Part shown: positions 48,713 through 61,035 of the stretch, piece after piece | How the letters are laid out: every line of letters starts with the position of its first letter | Position numbering within the stretch: position 1 is the stretch's first letter | Source: Tetrahymena thermophila SB210 | Lineage: Eukaryota; Ciliophora; Oligohymenophorea; Hymenostomatida; Tetrahymenidae | Direction: 5' to 3' | DNA: 64,000 nucleotides | Assembly: GCF_000189635.1 (NCBI RefSeq) | Contig: NW_002476358.1 | Span: 200,616 to 264,615 of the forward strand | The notes under the pieces: generated by a model | The model's input: only the letters and a program-made list of their open reading frames with translations | Databases searched by the model: none | What the model was told of the DNA's origin: nothing | Program-made: the position numbers and the translations under genes

Positions 48713-49885
48713 AATGAAGAAAACCATTTTACAAAAATATAAAATAATTATATTAAATTTATTTTTGTATTGAATTATTAACAGAATTTACATATATTTT
48801 CTTAAAATCATTATTAATATGCTAAAAAATAGTAAAATTATGAATAATAATTATTCCTTATTTAACAAAATATAATTTTATTTTATTAAAATTTATCCTA
48901 TTTTTAATAAAAATTATACATTAATTTTATCAAATTCATTTTTTTATTTTATTTTAGTCATTAGCAAAAAATATTTTAATTTGTTATAAAAGATATTTAT
49001 TGAATATTATTCATTTAAATTATTGTTTTGAATAATTAAATCGTTTGTTTTAGAAATATTTTAATAAAATAAAATTTTTATCACTTGAAGACTTATTTAA
49101 TTTTTAAAGTTTATTTTCATTCTAATCTTTTTCATGGGAGTAGAGGTACACTCGTGGAATTTTTGATTTTTGTGCTTCATATGGTACTCGATTTAAAAAT
49201 CGAAAACCATGATTCCTCGATTTTCATAAAAGAGTGCATAATGTAATGAGGAATTCATTGTAAAAAAAATTTTTGAATTTTTATAAAATTAACAATTAAG
49301 TATAGAAAAATGCATTCATAAATATCATCTAATTATATTTAGATATTTCAATATATTCTGCCTATTATTTTATTGAATTAACTAATTTTCTTCAATGGAA
49401 TTTTTGACCTTAATATTTCTAATTTAATTATTTAATTATTTTGAAAGTAATATGTTCTATCACAACTATTTATAATTAATACTGACTCTAATTTATCAAA
49501 TATTTTTGATATAAATAATAATTTATTATTTTTAATTTAATAATATTTATTTTCTAAAAAATTTTTATTTAGTTGTTTTCTTATAAAATAAGATAAATTT
49601 ACAAAGGAGAACAGTTTGTAATTTAACATATAGTAATTTGATCATCGTTTATGAGATGAGGTATAAAATTATTTAAAATTTTAAGAGTAAATAATATTTA
49701 TCATTCAATAAATTTATATAATACAAGCTTAATTATTGCATTAAAATAAAGATAAATTATTAATGCACAATTATAAGTAAATTCAAAATTATATATTTTT
49801 TATTTTATTTTATCTTAATCTATTTTTTTGCATTTGATTGGGTTTATTTATTTTTTAATTGAGTTCTAATTTATAAAGCGATTAA
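48713..49885. other. AT-rich spacer between convergent genes, with one structured island
   Basis: Mostly very AT-rich. The exception is about 49130-49260, which is less AT-rich and contains a strong nested hairpin (see separate entry). Confidence 0.5.
49181..49210. ncRNA. Candidate structured element: nested hairpin in a GC-richer island
   Basis: ATGGT (49181-49185) pairs with ACCAT (49206-49210), and inside it TCGATTT (49188-49194) pairs perfectly with AAATCGA (49197-49203) around a 2-nt loop. Flanking CACTC (about 49149-49153) can pair with GAGTG (about 49232-49236). The surrounding 130 nt is the least AT-rich part of a 1.2-kb non-coding stretch. It matches no snRNA, snoRNA or 5S pattern that I know. 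It might be an RNA gene or a protein-binding palindrome. Confidence 0.25.
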
Positions 49886-51341
49886 TCAGACTTAAAGAGA
49901 TTAAAGCACATCTTAAAATTATTTTTTTCCTTAAAAAGGATCTCCAACTTAAATCAATTTATCAAGCAAAAAATCAAGTTACTCCTAAAGTTGATCCTTT
50001 TTACCTTGACATTCTGTGTTTCTTCTAGGTACTTGAGAAATTTCTTCTGACTCTTAAATTACTTCTTAATTTATTGTATTTGATTTGTCTCTATAATCTT
50101 TTAATAAATAAATTATTTTATTAAAGTACTAAGAATCTTAGAATACATAACTAAAAATAAAAATACTAATTTTTACTTGTTTGTATTAAGTTTACATCAC
50201 TCTTATTTTAAGCTAAAAGAGTTAAATCTTCACTATATTTTTTAGGTGGAGCCTGTTATCTTGCTTAAGGGAAATAAGGAGGAGAATATGAATTCCGTGG
50301 GCTAAAATTAGATTCAGAAGAAAAGTCAATGTCAAATATGGATTAGTTTGTAACATTAGATTACTTAAGCTATTCTTTTTAATTTTCAACTTTTTTCACC
50401 TAAGTCTACGGTTTATTAACTTCGCTAGCCTAGGCAACTACAAAAGATTAATCAGAGCTATCTACATGAGAATAGATAGAGAATTAGGAAAATTAGTTTA
50501 CAAGCTACAAATTTCCTTACTTAAGATTGTTTGTAGTAAAATGAGCAGATTCCTAACTCATTTTACCTAAATCATCTTATTCTACTAAATATTTAACTTA
50601 AATTTCAAATACATGATGAAGTAGATATATTCTTTTGGAGAAAACTTCAAGCTTCAAAGGAACCTTTTAAAAATTTAAATCAAACTCGTTAACTGTTCCT
50701 TTAGTGAAATGAACTCTTCTGCTGGTTTTCAAAAATTATCTGCACTTGAAAACAGGTGTGTTAGTTAGTAAAATTAATAAACTCCTAGTTAAAATGCTTA
50801 AATTCATTAAAAATTACTAAGGATTCATTACTCTTTAAATTGAATTAGAAGATTCCTCTTCATTGTTCAGGTGACGAAATAAAAATTTCCATTCTTCTAG
50901 TTTATGGCTTTCTGATTGTTGTCCTGCTCCCTAAAACATTGCCCCTTAAGAGTTAGGATTTTACTGGAAAATTTAATTTTAAGTATTAGATACCTATTAG
51001 CTAGCTATTTGAAGTTTATTTTAACCAAATATTTCAATTGTAAGCTCTTTTTATTCTGGAGTAGTCCAATTTTAAAAATTTTATGCATGCTTTCGTATAA
51101 ACCCAAAGAAAGTTTGATTAATTAACTAAAATTACTCATCATACAAATTATTATTGTTGCTATTGTTATTATTATTAGATGGGTTCATATACTTTTAATA
51201 GTTTTGCTCTTATGCCACTGCACCTTATCCATATTAATTTTGGTATGTATGCTTGTCGAAATCCCTAAACTATAAAATTAATTCTGTAGATTTTTATATA
51301 AACTTAAAGGTTTCTTCATTTATAACTTCTATGTATGACAT
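49886..51341 (-). CDS. Unknown protein (432 aa, three exons)
   Basis: Exons 51341-50818, 50739-50177 and 50097-49886 (introns of 78 and 79 nt, phase kept); TGA at 49888-49886. Residues 1-45 look folded (MSYIEVINEETFKFIQKSTE), followed by an Asn run, a helical part with WTTPEQKELTIEIFGQNK, and a second ordered part after residue 175 (RRVHFTKGTVNEFDLNFQKV ... LEVFSKRIYLLHHVFEIQVKYLVEQ) that reads like a beta-rich domain. The rest is Gln/Ser-rich, with Pro-rich PRNSYSPPYFPQA and a short C-terminal helix. No family recognised, no membrane segment or signal peptide. Confidence 0.75.
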
Positions 51342-51758
51342 TTTCTAAAATTTTACAAATTGTAGAGTTAAGCTATAACTAAATTAAAGATTGTTCTATT
51401 TTTGATTATTAGCAATTATTTTTAAAAAATATCAAATCAAAAATTATTAATCTGATTTTACTTCAAAATTAATCGCTTAATTGTTATACGTCAATCAACA
51501 TATAAAGAATACTGATACGAGTATGTAGGTAGGTATATCAGAAATTGATAACTTTCTTATTAATGCAAAATATTATAAATAAAATTTGTTTATAAATTAG
51601 TAGTAATTTTAAAAATTAAAGTAAATGAAACACAAAAATATTATTTTTAAAATATTATGCTTTATAAGAATGATTTTTAATAATATTTATTGATTTATTT
51701 TATTAATGCTATTTTTTAATTTTGAAATTTAAGATTAGAACTAAAATAATTTTATTTT
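51342..51758. other. AT-rich spacer
   Basis: Short spacer between the enkurin gene's end and the next gene's start, both on the minus strand. No feature seen. Confidence 0.5.
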
Positions 51759-52934
51759 TCATTTTTCTGCCTTTTAGATAGCTGATTTTAAATTTCTGAT
51801 TTCAACTTCTAGCTGATTTAGTTCTTTTTCATATCCTGCTTTTCTATATTTGTAGAGAAAAAATGAATTTATTTAAACAAATATTGAAAATAAATACTTC
51901 TCTTTTTCTATTAGAGTATCAAACTTAGTTTTGTGTGCCATTTTAGAATACTTATTATATACTTCTGTCCATTAATTTTTTAATTTTTCTCTTCTTTTTA
52001 TTAAGTCTTCTTTATTAGGTTAGTTTGATCTATGAAAATTTAAAAAAATGAAATCCTTTAAAATATTTTTTGAGAAAACAAAATAAAATAAATAAAAAAC
52101 ATTATTTAAAAATTAAAATATTTTATGCTATTAAGTATCAAAATTTATTAAATAAATAAATACTTTGTGGATTCTGCTTCTCCTCTTAATAATCTCATAT
52201 TTTTTTAATATACTCTATACTCTTTTTCAATATCATTTTTTACAGTTTCAAGATATTTTGGAACTTTTCCATAATCCTTTTATTTTTAATCAATTAATGG
52301 CTAAATCTTTCTGATTGGTACTTCCATCATAGCTATATCGATTGCATTTGAAATAACGAAATTTTTTCTTTTTTCATTTTCTTTATCTTAGTTTGTATCT
52401 TCACCTTAAACGAATTTTGGAACTGAATCTTTAAATGGTCCTCCTTTTTTTATTCTAAATACATCTGAAATAAATTATCTTACTATATTTCATTGCATAA
52501 AAAGTAAAAGCTACCATTTGGGCCTTATTATGTTTCTCCTCTTTTCTAAAAATGCTTTGGATCCAATTTACTTTCTCCTGATATATAAATATTATATTTT
52601 AAAAATGTAAAAAAAATAAATATTTATAAATAAATACCTTTTGGTTTACCAAATGTTTAGGTCTAAAATTTATATTCATGCCCTCCTTTAAATACTTTAT
52701 ATTCGCCTGCAAGATTCGCAACCTGGCTTAGATTTATATAATATTTTAAAATCTAGTATTTTCAAATTGCCAATTAATTACTCCAGGTCTAGTTGTGTTT
52801 TTATTTATAAAAGTTGATCCTGTAGGAGCTATGTTATGAGGATACTTAGACCTATATAAACCTTCTTGCTATTTTTATTTCTTTTTACCGAGTATATTAT
52901 AAATACACTCTGATTCTGCGTAAGTACTACTCAT
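51759..52934 (-). CDS. ENKUR: Enkurin, ciliary microtubule inner protein (272 aa, six exons)
   Basis: Exons 52934-52782, 52722-52638, 52577-52515, 52464-52164, 52029-51898 and 51843-51759; five introns of 50-134 nt, phase kept; TGA 51761-51759. The N-terminus ESECIYNILG matches the SECIYNLI start of animal enkurins. The C-terminal enkurin domain is clear: DYGKVPKYLETVKNDIEKEY, then LIKRREKLKNQWTEVYNKYS, then a final helix ELNQLEVEIRNLKSAIQKAE. Length agrees with the usual ~255-270 aa. Enkurin (FAP106) lies inside axonemal doublet microtubules near the inner junction; in mammals it was first described as a TRPC-channel adaptor. No odd features apart from the many introns. Confidence 0.93.
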
Positions 52935-53577
52935 TCTAATATTAGCTTTTAAATTAAATTTATAAAAATATTCAGTTAATATTTTGAGACAAACAGCAAT
53001 AATAGTTATTTATTTTTTCACAAATCAAACAACTTTTTAACTATTCTTTAAATAAATTTTGAGGATAAGCAAAAAAAACCAACGTAAAGGTTACATTTTT
53101 ATTTATTTTTAGATGTAAAAAATAATCATTTTAAATTTCTTAAAAATTAAGAAAAAATTTCAATTTAAAAGATTTTATTCTGAATATGAATATTTGCTTT
53201 AAAAAATCAAGATTAAATAAATAGATGGCAGCCAGCAAAAAAAAATACTTGATTTATAGTTTTTAATTTAGCAATATTATTTTACTTACCAAAATTCAAT
53301 GAATTATTATATTTTATGTAAAATTTAGATGACTTAAATTAGTCAAGCTAAATAATTGGCTTATTTTAATTATGGTTTAAACAATAAAAACTATTTTTCA
53401 TAAATTTATAAATTATTATTTTACATAATAAATCCTTTAATTAAGATATTAAATTTTTTTTTATATTTGTTTTTAAATAAAAAAATTTCTTGAAATTAAA
53501 GACATTAGATTTCTTAATAGTTTTTGAATAAAAGTTTTAATTATATTTTTTAAATTATAATTTATATACATAATTGA
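52935..53577. other. AT-rich spacer
   Basis: Between the channel gene's stop and the enkurin start. Nothing identified. Confidence 0.5.
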
Positions 53578-56500
53578 TCATTTATATTCGTAGTTAGGCA
53601 TTTCTTAACTAATCTAACTTGAGAGCTTTTAAATGATTTAATCTAATAAATGGCAATGAGTGAAAAAAAATTACTAAATTTAGCTGTATATTTTAATTAT
53701 ATGCTCTTAATCCTTTTTAAATATAACTTTATTTTTTTGGTTATAAGATTTAGTTATATTTGCCTAGTTTTGTCTTGAAAAAATTGATTATTTTCTATTT
53801 TCTTCTTCTGCTTTTACTTTCTATGAATTGCTAAGTTAACTTGATGGACTTATGATAATTTTAGGAGTGTTGTTAGTTTTTTCTTTGTTTGCATCTTAGT
53901 TATGATTGTTGCCTTTATCTATTTTGTTGCTATTTGAGAGATTTTCTGCTCCTTTATTAGATAATTAGGTTTGAAATGTTTTATGAATGTCTAACTTTTT
54001 CTTTTACTTATCAGATTTTTTATCAATAAATTTTCTTTTCTATTTGTTGCAAATAAAACAAATATATGATTAATTTTAGTTGTAGGAATTCTAATTTGCT
54101 TTTTGGCTTTAATAAGCTTATTATGTTTGAATATTTTATACAGGATAAATAAAAGAGCAATATTATTCTATTTAGTATTGGGTCATATCTTCTAAACAAT
54201 ACTATTAACCTCCCATAAATTGAATCATATCTGAGAGTTTACCAGAAATTCTTTTATCTACGTCATTTTCTATTTCTGAGAACAAAGATTTTATAAAATA
54301 TATTTGATTTTACTTATCTAGTGATTTGCTAAGGGCAGACCAAGGGCCATATTCACTTGGAAGAGCGCATACTTCTATATCTAATGTATTTTATGGTATT
54401 TATAAGTGATTTTCAGTCTTTGAGTCTATACTTTCAGGCTCTTTATTTAACATAAAATATTTTTTATTGTTGCTTGAGTATAATATGAATTTAAAATGGT
54501 TTATCCTGTGATCTTCATCATACTCACCAAATATTAATTAGTTTATTGATTATTCAATTATAAACAGCTTTTAAATAGCAAATTTTATATCAAAGTGATT
54601 AAAATTAGAGAGTAGATGAAGTAAAAAAGAGAAGATACCATTAAGCCTTATAAAAGTATAATCACAAATTTCTTTTCTCATATTAAGAGATTTTTCTACA
54701 TTACTTTGGTGTTCAAAAGCAGTATATGACGGATATTAACTTTCAGCATCACCAAATTCACTAATAGAAATAAAATTAAGATTTTCATCCTAATTATTAT
54801 GCTTGGAATCGTTGTTATTTCTATAACTGTTAAGATTTTTATCATTTTTGTTTTAAACATCAGCCGTATAATAATTTTAAAACATTTTTCTAAAGCGATT
54901 TTTATTTTTTTTTAAGCTGCCCTTTTCTTGACTTCTTTAACTAGGAATATTTACTTTATTCAGAAATGATTTGATATCATCTGAATATCCTAGCAGCTAT
55001 TCGATAGTTTCTAGGTATTCTTATCTATTTCCGTAATTTATGTTAAGAGGATTATCTTTCAAATATGTTCTTCTTTATAGTGCAAACTACTTTGATAAGC
55101 TAAAAACATTAATGCTTTGGTGCTTATCAATTATTCTTTATCTCCTTAATTCAGCAACTTACAAGCCATATTGATCATAGAGTTGAAGATATTTTTCAAG
55201 CTAATCTAGCTAAGCATTAATATCTACTAAAGTGTTGACTAACTAAGATCTTTTTCTATAATATTTATCAAAATCTGAATCAGGCTTTTTAAATTAAAAT
55301 TCAACCACATAATCTTTATCAGCACAAACGTTTGAACTTTCAGATCTTCTAAATGAACCAAGCATTTTTTTATTTAGGATAGAAGGTATCTAATAATTTA
55401 TCCTTGAAAGTGTTAAAAACTAATCTCCATTTTGATTTTTTATGATTTATATATTATTATTGTTGTTGTTATTACCATTATTTATAGTTTTGTCACTATT
55501 AGCTTTACTTTCTGCAGATAAAGGTGCATTAATTTTTTTAGAATCTTTTTAATTATCAAAACTTACTAAAATATTATTGTCATTTATTAGTAGGTGAGAT
55601 TTATAGTTTTTAATTGGTGTTTAGAAGTTGCTTTTTGTTTGAATTAAAGGCTTTAATTAAGGAGAATTTTAGGAAGTGCTGTTTAAAGAGAGTAAGTTAT
55701 TTTTATTAAGTTTGTATGAAGATTCAGTCATCTTTTCATCGAACACATTTTCTATATTTTGAGGAGGATATTCATTTTAATTTTAATCTTTTTTTTGGAT
55801 TAACAAAATTGATGAATTTTATGAATCTTAGAATGTATTTATTCTGACTATAAACCTTCCTTCTTCTGAAGAAAGCATTTTTTTTTGAATGACATCTTCA
55901 TTATCACCAGTTTCTTCTGCAGGGGTTTCCTCTAAATCTTTAGCAGTTTATTCATTAGTATTTTCTTTTGAAAAATGAACATTATTTTTAAATGAAAAAT
56001 TAAATTTTTATTTTTTAGATTCTTAAACACTGCTACTGTTTTTATTTGTCAAGCTTGGAATTTCACTAGAATTATTACTTTCTTTCTCTTATTCTTCAGT
56101 ATTTTCCTCTAACACATTGTCATCCTTATCTTTATTTCCTATATCAAATTAATTTTTAATTATTTCATTAATATGCAAGTTATGATAATTTGATAGCTTA
56201 GGATGTTTTTATTCCTAGTTTGATAATAAACTATTTTTTTCAATGTTAATATTAGAATTTTTTTCTTCTTCACCAAAGTTTAAAACAACAGGTTCTGTAA
56301 CTAAAACTTCATTTTAATTATCTTTATCTTAAGAAATTGGATCTTTATCTGCTACACATTTTTCATTTTAATCAGCCTTTCTCTATCCAAAATGCAGATT
56401 CGTATGGCGAAAAGAGTTCACTCTACCAAATTGAATATCCTCTTAAATAAGCGCTTCTTAATTTATTTAATGATTTTTGGCATTTAATTCTTCTGTTTGT

Positions 56501-59500
56501 TTATGACTTAATTCACTTTAGACGTTATTTTGAGAATCTGCTTACTCAGCCAACTCTGCTAGTTCATCATATTCTTATTCTTTTAAATATGTCTCTACTA
56601 CATTAAAAACATCCCATATTACTCCCTTTATGAGAGACATGAAAAAGAAAATAGAAAACATGTGGTAAGTAACAAAATATGCTGCTGATAGAGGTAAACT
56701 AGTTTAGTACCCATATCCATATAAAAAATCAGTCCATTTACTCTCTGCTACAACCTATAAATTCATTAAAATAATAAATAAATTTTTATTAAAAAATTAG
56801 CACAAATATTTACTTAAAATAGTACCAATAAAGCATTTTAAATAGAATTAAAGTCTGTGTAATTACTTTTATCGTAAGGATTTCCACTTTTTATTATTAA
56901 AATTAATATTAAACACAACAAAAATAAATAGTCAATTTAAGTTATTTTTTTACTTATCTGGATTGTTATTAGTGTTGAAAAGAAAAATTCCTAAAAAGCC
57001 ATAAGAAATGCTAATCAAAAAATAAGTTGAGACAAAACCCCAGACAGATGGAATGCAGATAGCTATTTTATGGAATAACTTTTATACTCTTAATAAAGCA
57101 TCTGCACCTAGTTTAAGAAAGGAAAGCAACTTAATAGACCTTATAGATCTAAATATTTTGAGAACTCGCTATAATTTAGTGATTTTAATTAGCTTAGTAC
57201 TCTTGGTTTCCTTGATAAAGTAAATATATTTCAAACCGATAATAGTAACAAGAGATACTATTGCCATAAAGAAATCAAAATTATTCCAATAGTCATCAAA
57301 ATACTCATTGATACCTAATCCAATCATTTTAATGCAAACATCTGTTATGTATACACTTAGAAAGAAAATTTCTATATTTGTGTAAATGTCATCTAAACTA
57401 CTTGAATTATCTGTATACACAGTAGCAGCACTATAGTAAATTAAAGCAATTGTATTTGAAAAAACTATAAATAATATGAAATAACTCCAATAGTGACTTC
57501 TCGAAATTTTCTCAAAGTAGAGGTACTTATTACAAAAATTTCTAAAAGAATCCCAGTATTTATTTGAATTATTATAAAGCCTCTCGCTAGTCTTCATTAA
57601 TGCAACAGTATCTTAAAATTCATAAAGAGTCATTTTATCTTATTGATCGATATTCAATATTTAGTAGAGTTCATCTATTTTCTAACGAATTGCTTTATTT
57701 TTGTAATCTTTTTTAATTAATTTAAATTATTTGTCCATTATTAATTTTTTAAAAATTGTATATTTATTTATTATTTTACATGCATTAAAAAGATTAAAAA
57801 ATTAATCTTTAGAGAGAAAATCTTCTTTGTTGTAGTGTATCAGACAGTAAAAGCAGTAGGTCAAAGCATCTTTAGTAATTTTATCTTCTTTTAGATAAAT
57901 TAATGCTCTCTGTTGCTTATAGCTTTCAAATATTACTGCAACCGGAACACAAAGGAAGAAAAACAGATTCATAGCGACAAATGGTACAAAGAAAAGCAAG
58001 TAATAAGGATTATCTTTAATGATGTTTTCTATAATCGTTGGATAAGTATCTAAGGTTATTAAAGTATACATACCTAATATACTTTACAAAATTTTTTTCA
58101 AATAAATTGTTAATCTTTTAAAGATAGATGAAGGAATAATTTTTATGGAATCATTAATTAATTAAATGGATAAATTATTTATTTTTGAGAAAAATTATCT
58201 TCTTATTTCTCTTACACAAATAGAATTTTATAATTTTTGATTGATTGATTGAATGAATGAATAATGAATTTATTTTTTAAATTTATCATGAAAAATAAAT
58301 AAAATTTTTATTTATCTTTTGATTTTTTGATATTTTTAAAAATGTATCAAAAGTATTGAAAAAAAAATCCTATTAAGCTACTCAGTAAATTACTAGCTTT
58401 AATTAATTTTATATATTTTTAATTCCTATTTGTAGTATTTTTAATTAATAAATATTAAAAAAAAATAATTTTAAATTGATGCAAAAGTTGCTTGCTTGAT
58501 AGGATAGGCATAAAAATTAACTAACTTTTAAAATTATAAAACAATACAAAATGATTATACTAATATATATGTTTTACCTTTCACCTATGCTACCAAAAAC
58601 AAAATAGATGTCATCTTTTAGCTGAGTTTTATATTCAGAAAGCAAGTTGTATCCTATGTACCCCCAAAAACAGCTCCAAAAGATAAAAAAGAGAAAGATA
58701 TCAAGAACTCTTCTAGAGCTTCGTAGCATTGATTTAAGTATATTTTAAATATCTTTATGGAACTGTATAAGCCAGAGAGGTCTAAGTATAGATGAAAATC
58801 TAACTTGAATTAATGAAGTGTGCCAAAAAATTATGAAATCAGTTAAAAAGATAATAAAAAGTGAAAACTAAAATATATAGCTTAAAATTTTTAAAATAGC
58901 ATTTTTCATTGATGGTCTGTATATGTAGAGGCTCAGAACATTATCTATTAAACAAAAAGATAAAATAACAATTTCAGAATAGTAGGCATAGTTTTCAGTT
59001 GTTTAGTCATTAAAATTATCTGCTTCTGTCTAAGGTTCTAAGAATGTTTGTATGATGAATAAGTAACTTAATGTCTTCTATAAGAAACGCCAAAGAAGAG
59101 TCCATCTTATTTCATAGAAATATAAAAAATAATCTCCAAATTTTAAATTGCTTTCAAATGCATTTCTAGGTGGACGAAGTAGGATTGCATCTTTTAAATG
59201 CCTTAATGCTTTTGCCATAACTTCCTCTTTTGATTTACCTAGTAGAACATATATTATTTTTTTACGCTTTTTTGTAACATACTAATCTTATTCTACTAAA
59301 ATTTGCTCTTAGATTGCACACATAACAGTTGTATGACCGTTCAAATTATTTTTATGTTGAAAGTTGAATTCATTAGATAAACTTGGGAGCAAACAATTAG
59401 AATTTTATTTGCTCAATAATTTTGATCTTTGTGTGATTAGCTTATTTTAATTCTATCCATTTCCCGTTCCCGAAGGAGATAAGTTACTATTTTTATCAGT

Positions 59501-59810
59501 TTACAATATATTCGGGCTAACATTTTAATCTTGCTGATTAGAATTAATAGAAAATCTAAAGACATTTTATTAATACTAATTCTTCTTTGATGTGAGTTAC
59601 TACTGCTACTACTATTCATTGTTGTTTTGAACTGTAGTATTATTTGAATCTTTTTAAGTAGGAGTTATCTAATCTTTGTCTTTCAAAGACTTCTGCTATG
59701 AAAGCTAGCTTTAAAACCTTATATAATAGATATTGAAGATAAAATATTATTATTAGAAATTATTATACTTACTTTTATAAATGGAAAATTTTTTTAATTT
59801 AGGAATGCAT
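53578..59810 (-). CDS. Two-pore-type cation channel with ~1000-residue cytoplasmic tail (1827 aa, six exons)
   Basis: Exons 59810-59773, 59717-58578, 58081-57780, 57707-56954, 56886-56814 and 56754-53578, phase kept; TGA 53580-53578. After a Gln/Asn-rich N-terminus (~1-170) come two six-helix ion-transport domains. Domain I (~205-440): start FGDYFLYFYEIRW, S4 region RFSSILRPLWLIQFHKDIQ, pore LITLDTYP (Asp404). Domain II (~545-830): DDYWNNFDFFMAIVSL, S4 with spaced charges RVLKIFRSIRSIKLLSFLK, pore LVLFQVVAESKW (Glu773). Two repeats instead of one or four is the layout of TPC channels, which conduct Na+ or Ca2+ across endolysosomal or vacuolar membranes. The tail (830-1827) is Asn/Gln/Ser/Glu-rich with no known domain. 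The introns 58082-58577 (496 nt) and 57708-57779 (72 nt, in frame and free of TGA) are the least certain. Confidence 0.87.
58237..58262. repeat. TTGA/ATGA tetranucleotide repeat in a channel-gene intron
   Basis: Several tandem TTGA units running into ATGA units, within the 496-nt intron. Confidence 0.55.
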
Positions 59811-61035
59811 TTCTCTATCTTTGTATTGACAAATGTTCGTTAGTAGAATTTATTTTTGTCAATTTATTATTAAAATTAATATTTCAATTATTAATCTTAT
59901 TATTTTTAATAATTATTTAGTCCTTCTATTTGAAATAAGTACTTTAAATTTTCAATCAAAAATCAAAATAAAACTCAAATGATTAAACAAAGAAGCAAAA
60001 TGAAATTAATTATTACAATAATCATTATCATAATCATTATTTGTCTTACTTATATGTCCGGTTTTTTGTTTTCAATCTCCTAAATAAGTATTAAATATAT
60101 AAGTAAATAATCATTATAAATTATTAAACTTTTTAAAAAAATAAATTACTAATTAGATTTAATAGGAAATTATTATTATGCTTTGAAAATCACATCAATT
60201 TTATTACTAAGATAAAAAATTTTAGATTATTGATTCTAATTTATTTTACCTAATCATTTAATAAAATTTATTCTATTTTTTTCTTAATTAATTTTTAATT
60301 TTATTTTTTAATTTTTATTTATCAGATTTTTTGAAATAAAATTATTTTTTTAATTCAAAATTAATTTAATAAATGAGTATGTTTTTTAGTTAGTTAGTCA
60401 ATTCAAATATTATAATATACTACAACATAATAATTTTTTTTTGTTTAATATTTTGAGTATGATAAATCATTTAGAGTTTTTATTCAAATTAAAATTATAA
60501 ATATTTCAAAAAAATTAAATAAAGTATTTTTAAATTGTGGCTTTTTTAAAAATAAAAATTATTTTGTCTTTTGTATTTAATTTTACTAAAAAATTATCAA
60601 AAAAAGAGTTTTAAAAAAAATGAGAGATGAATTTAAAAAATTATTTATTAGAAAATAACTTAGCAAAATTATCATATTAAAAATGTATCAATACATGCAA
60701 ACATGGATGATTGATATCATCTCACTACTGCTTATTTGTTTTTGGTTCAGCTAAAAATTACAAATTATATTGAAATATATGTTTCAAGTATGAATTATAT
60801 AATATATTCCCTTCTACTTACTTATTAATTTATTTATTAATAATTAATAATTTATTTATTTTTCAATAATTTTTACTTTGGCTTTATAAAGTACTAGGGT
60901 TAGTAAATTAATTTGTAAGTTAGATAGATAGATAAATATAAAGATATATAGAAATGAATGTAAATGAATTTATTTTTTAAGTCAAATAGTTTCTAAAATA
61001 AAAGCGAACTTCATATAACAAGCTGACATTTTGAT
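59811..61035. other. Spacer between divergent genes (channel and kinesin)
   Basis: About 1.2 kb, AT-rich, with an AT-only palindromic patch (about 60830-60860) and a TAGA repeat (60920-60935). Nothing coding found. Confidence 0.5.
60920..60935. repeat. TAGA simple repeat upstream of the kinesin gene
   Basis: About four copies of the tetranucleotide, roughly 100 nt upstream of the kinesin start. Confidence 0.55.

Noticed and set aside
60820..60865. AT palindromic patch considered as a replication origin
   Set aside because: Low-complexity TTTATTAA sequence of this kind is common throughout the spacers; nothing specific marks it as an origin.
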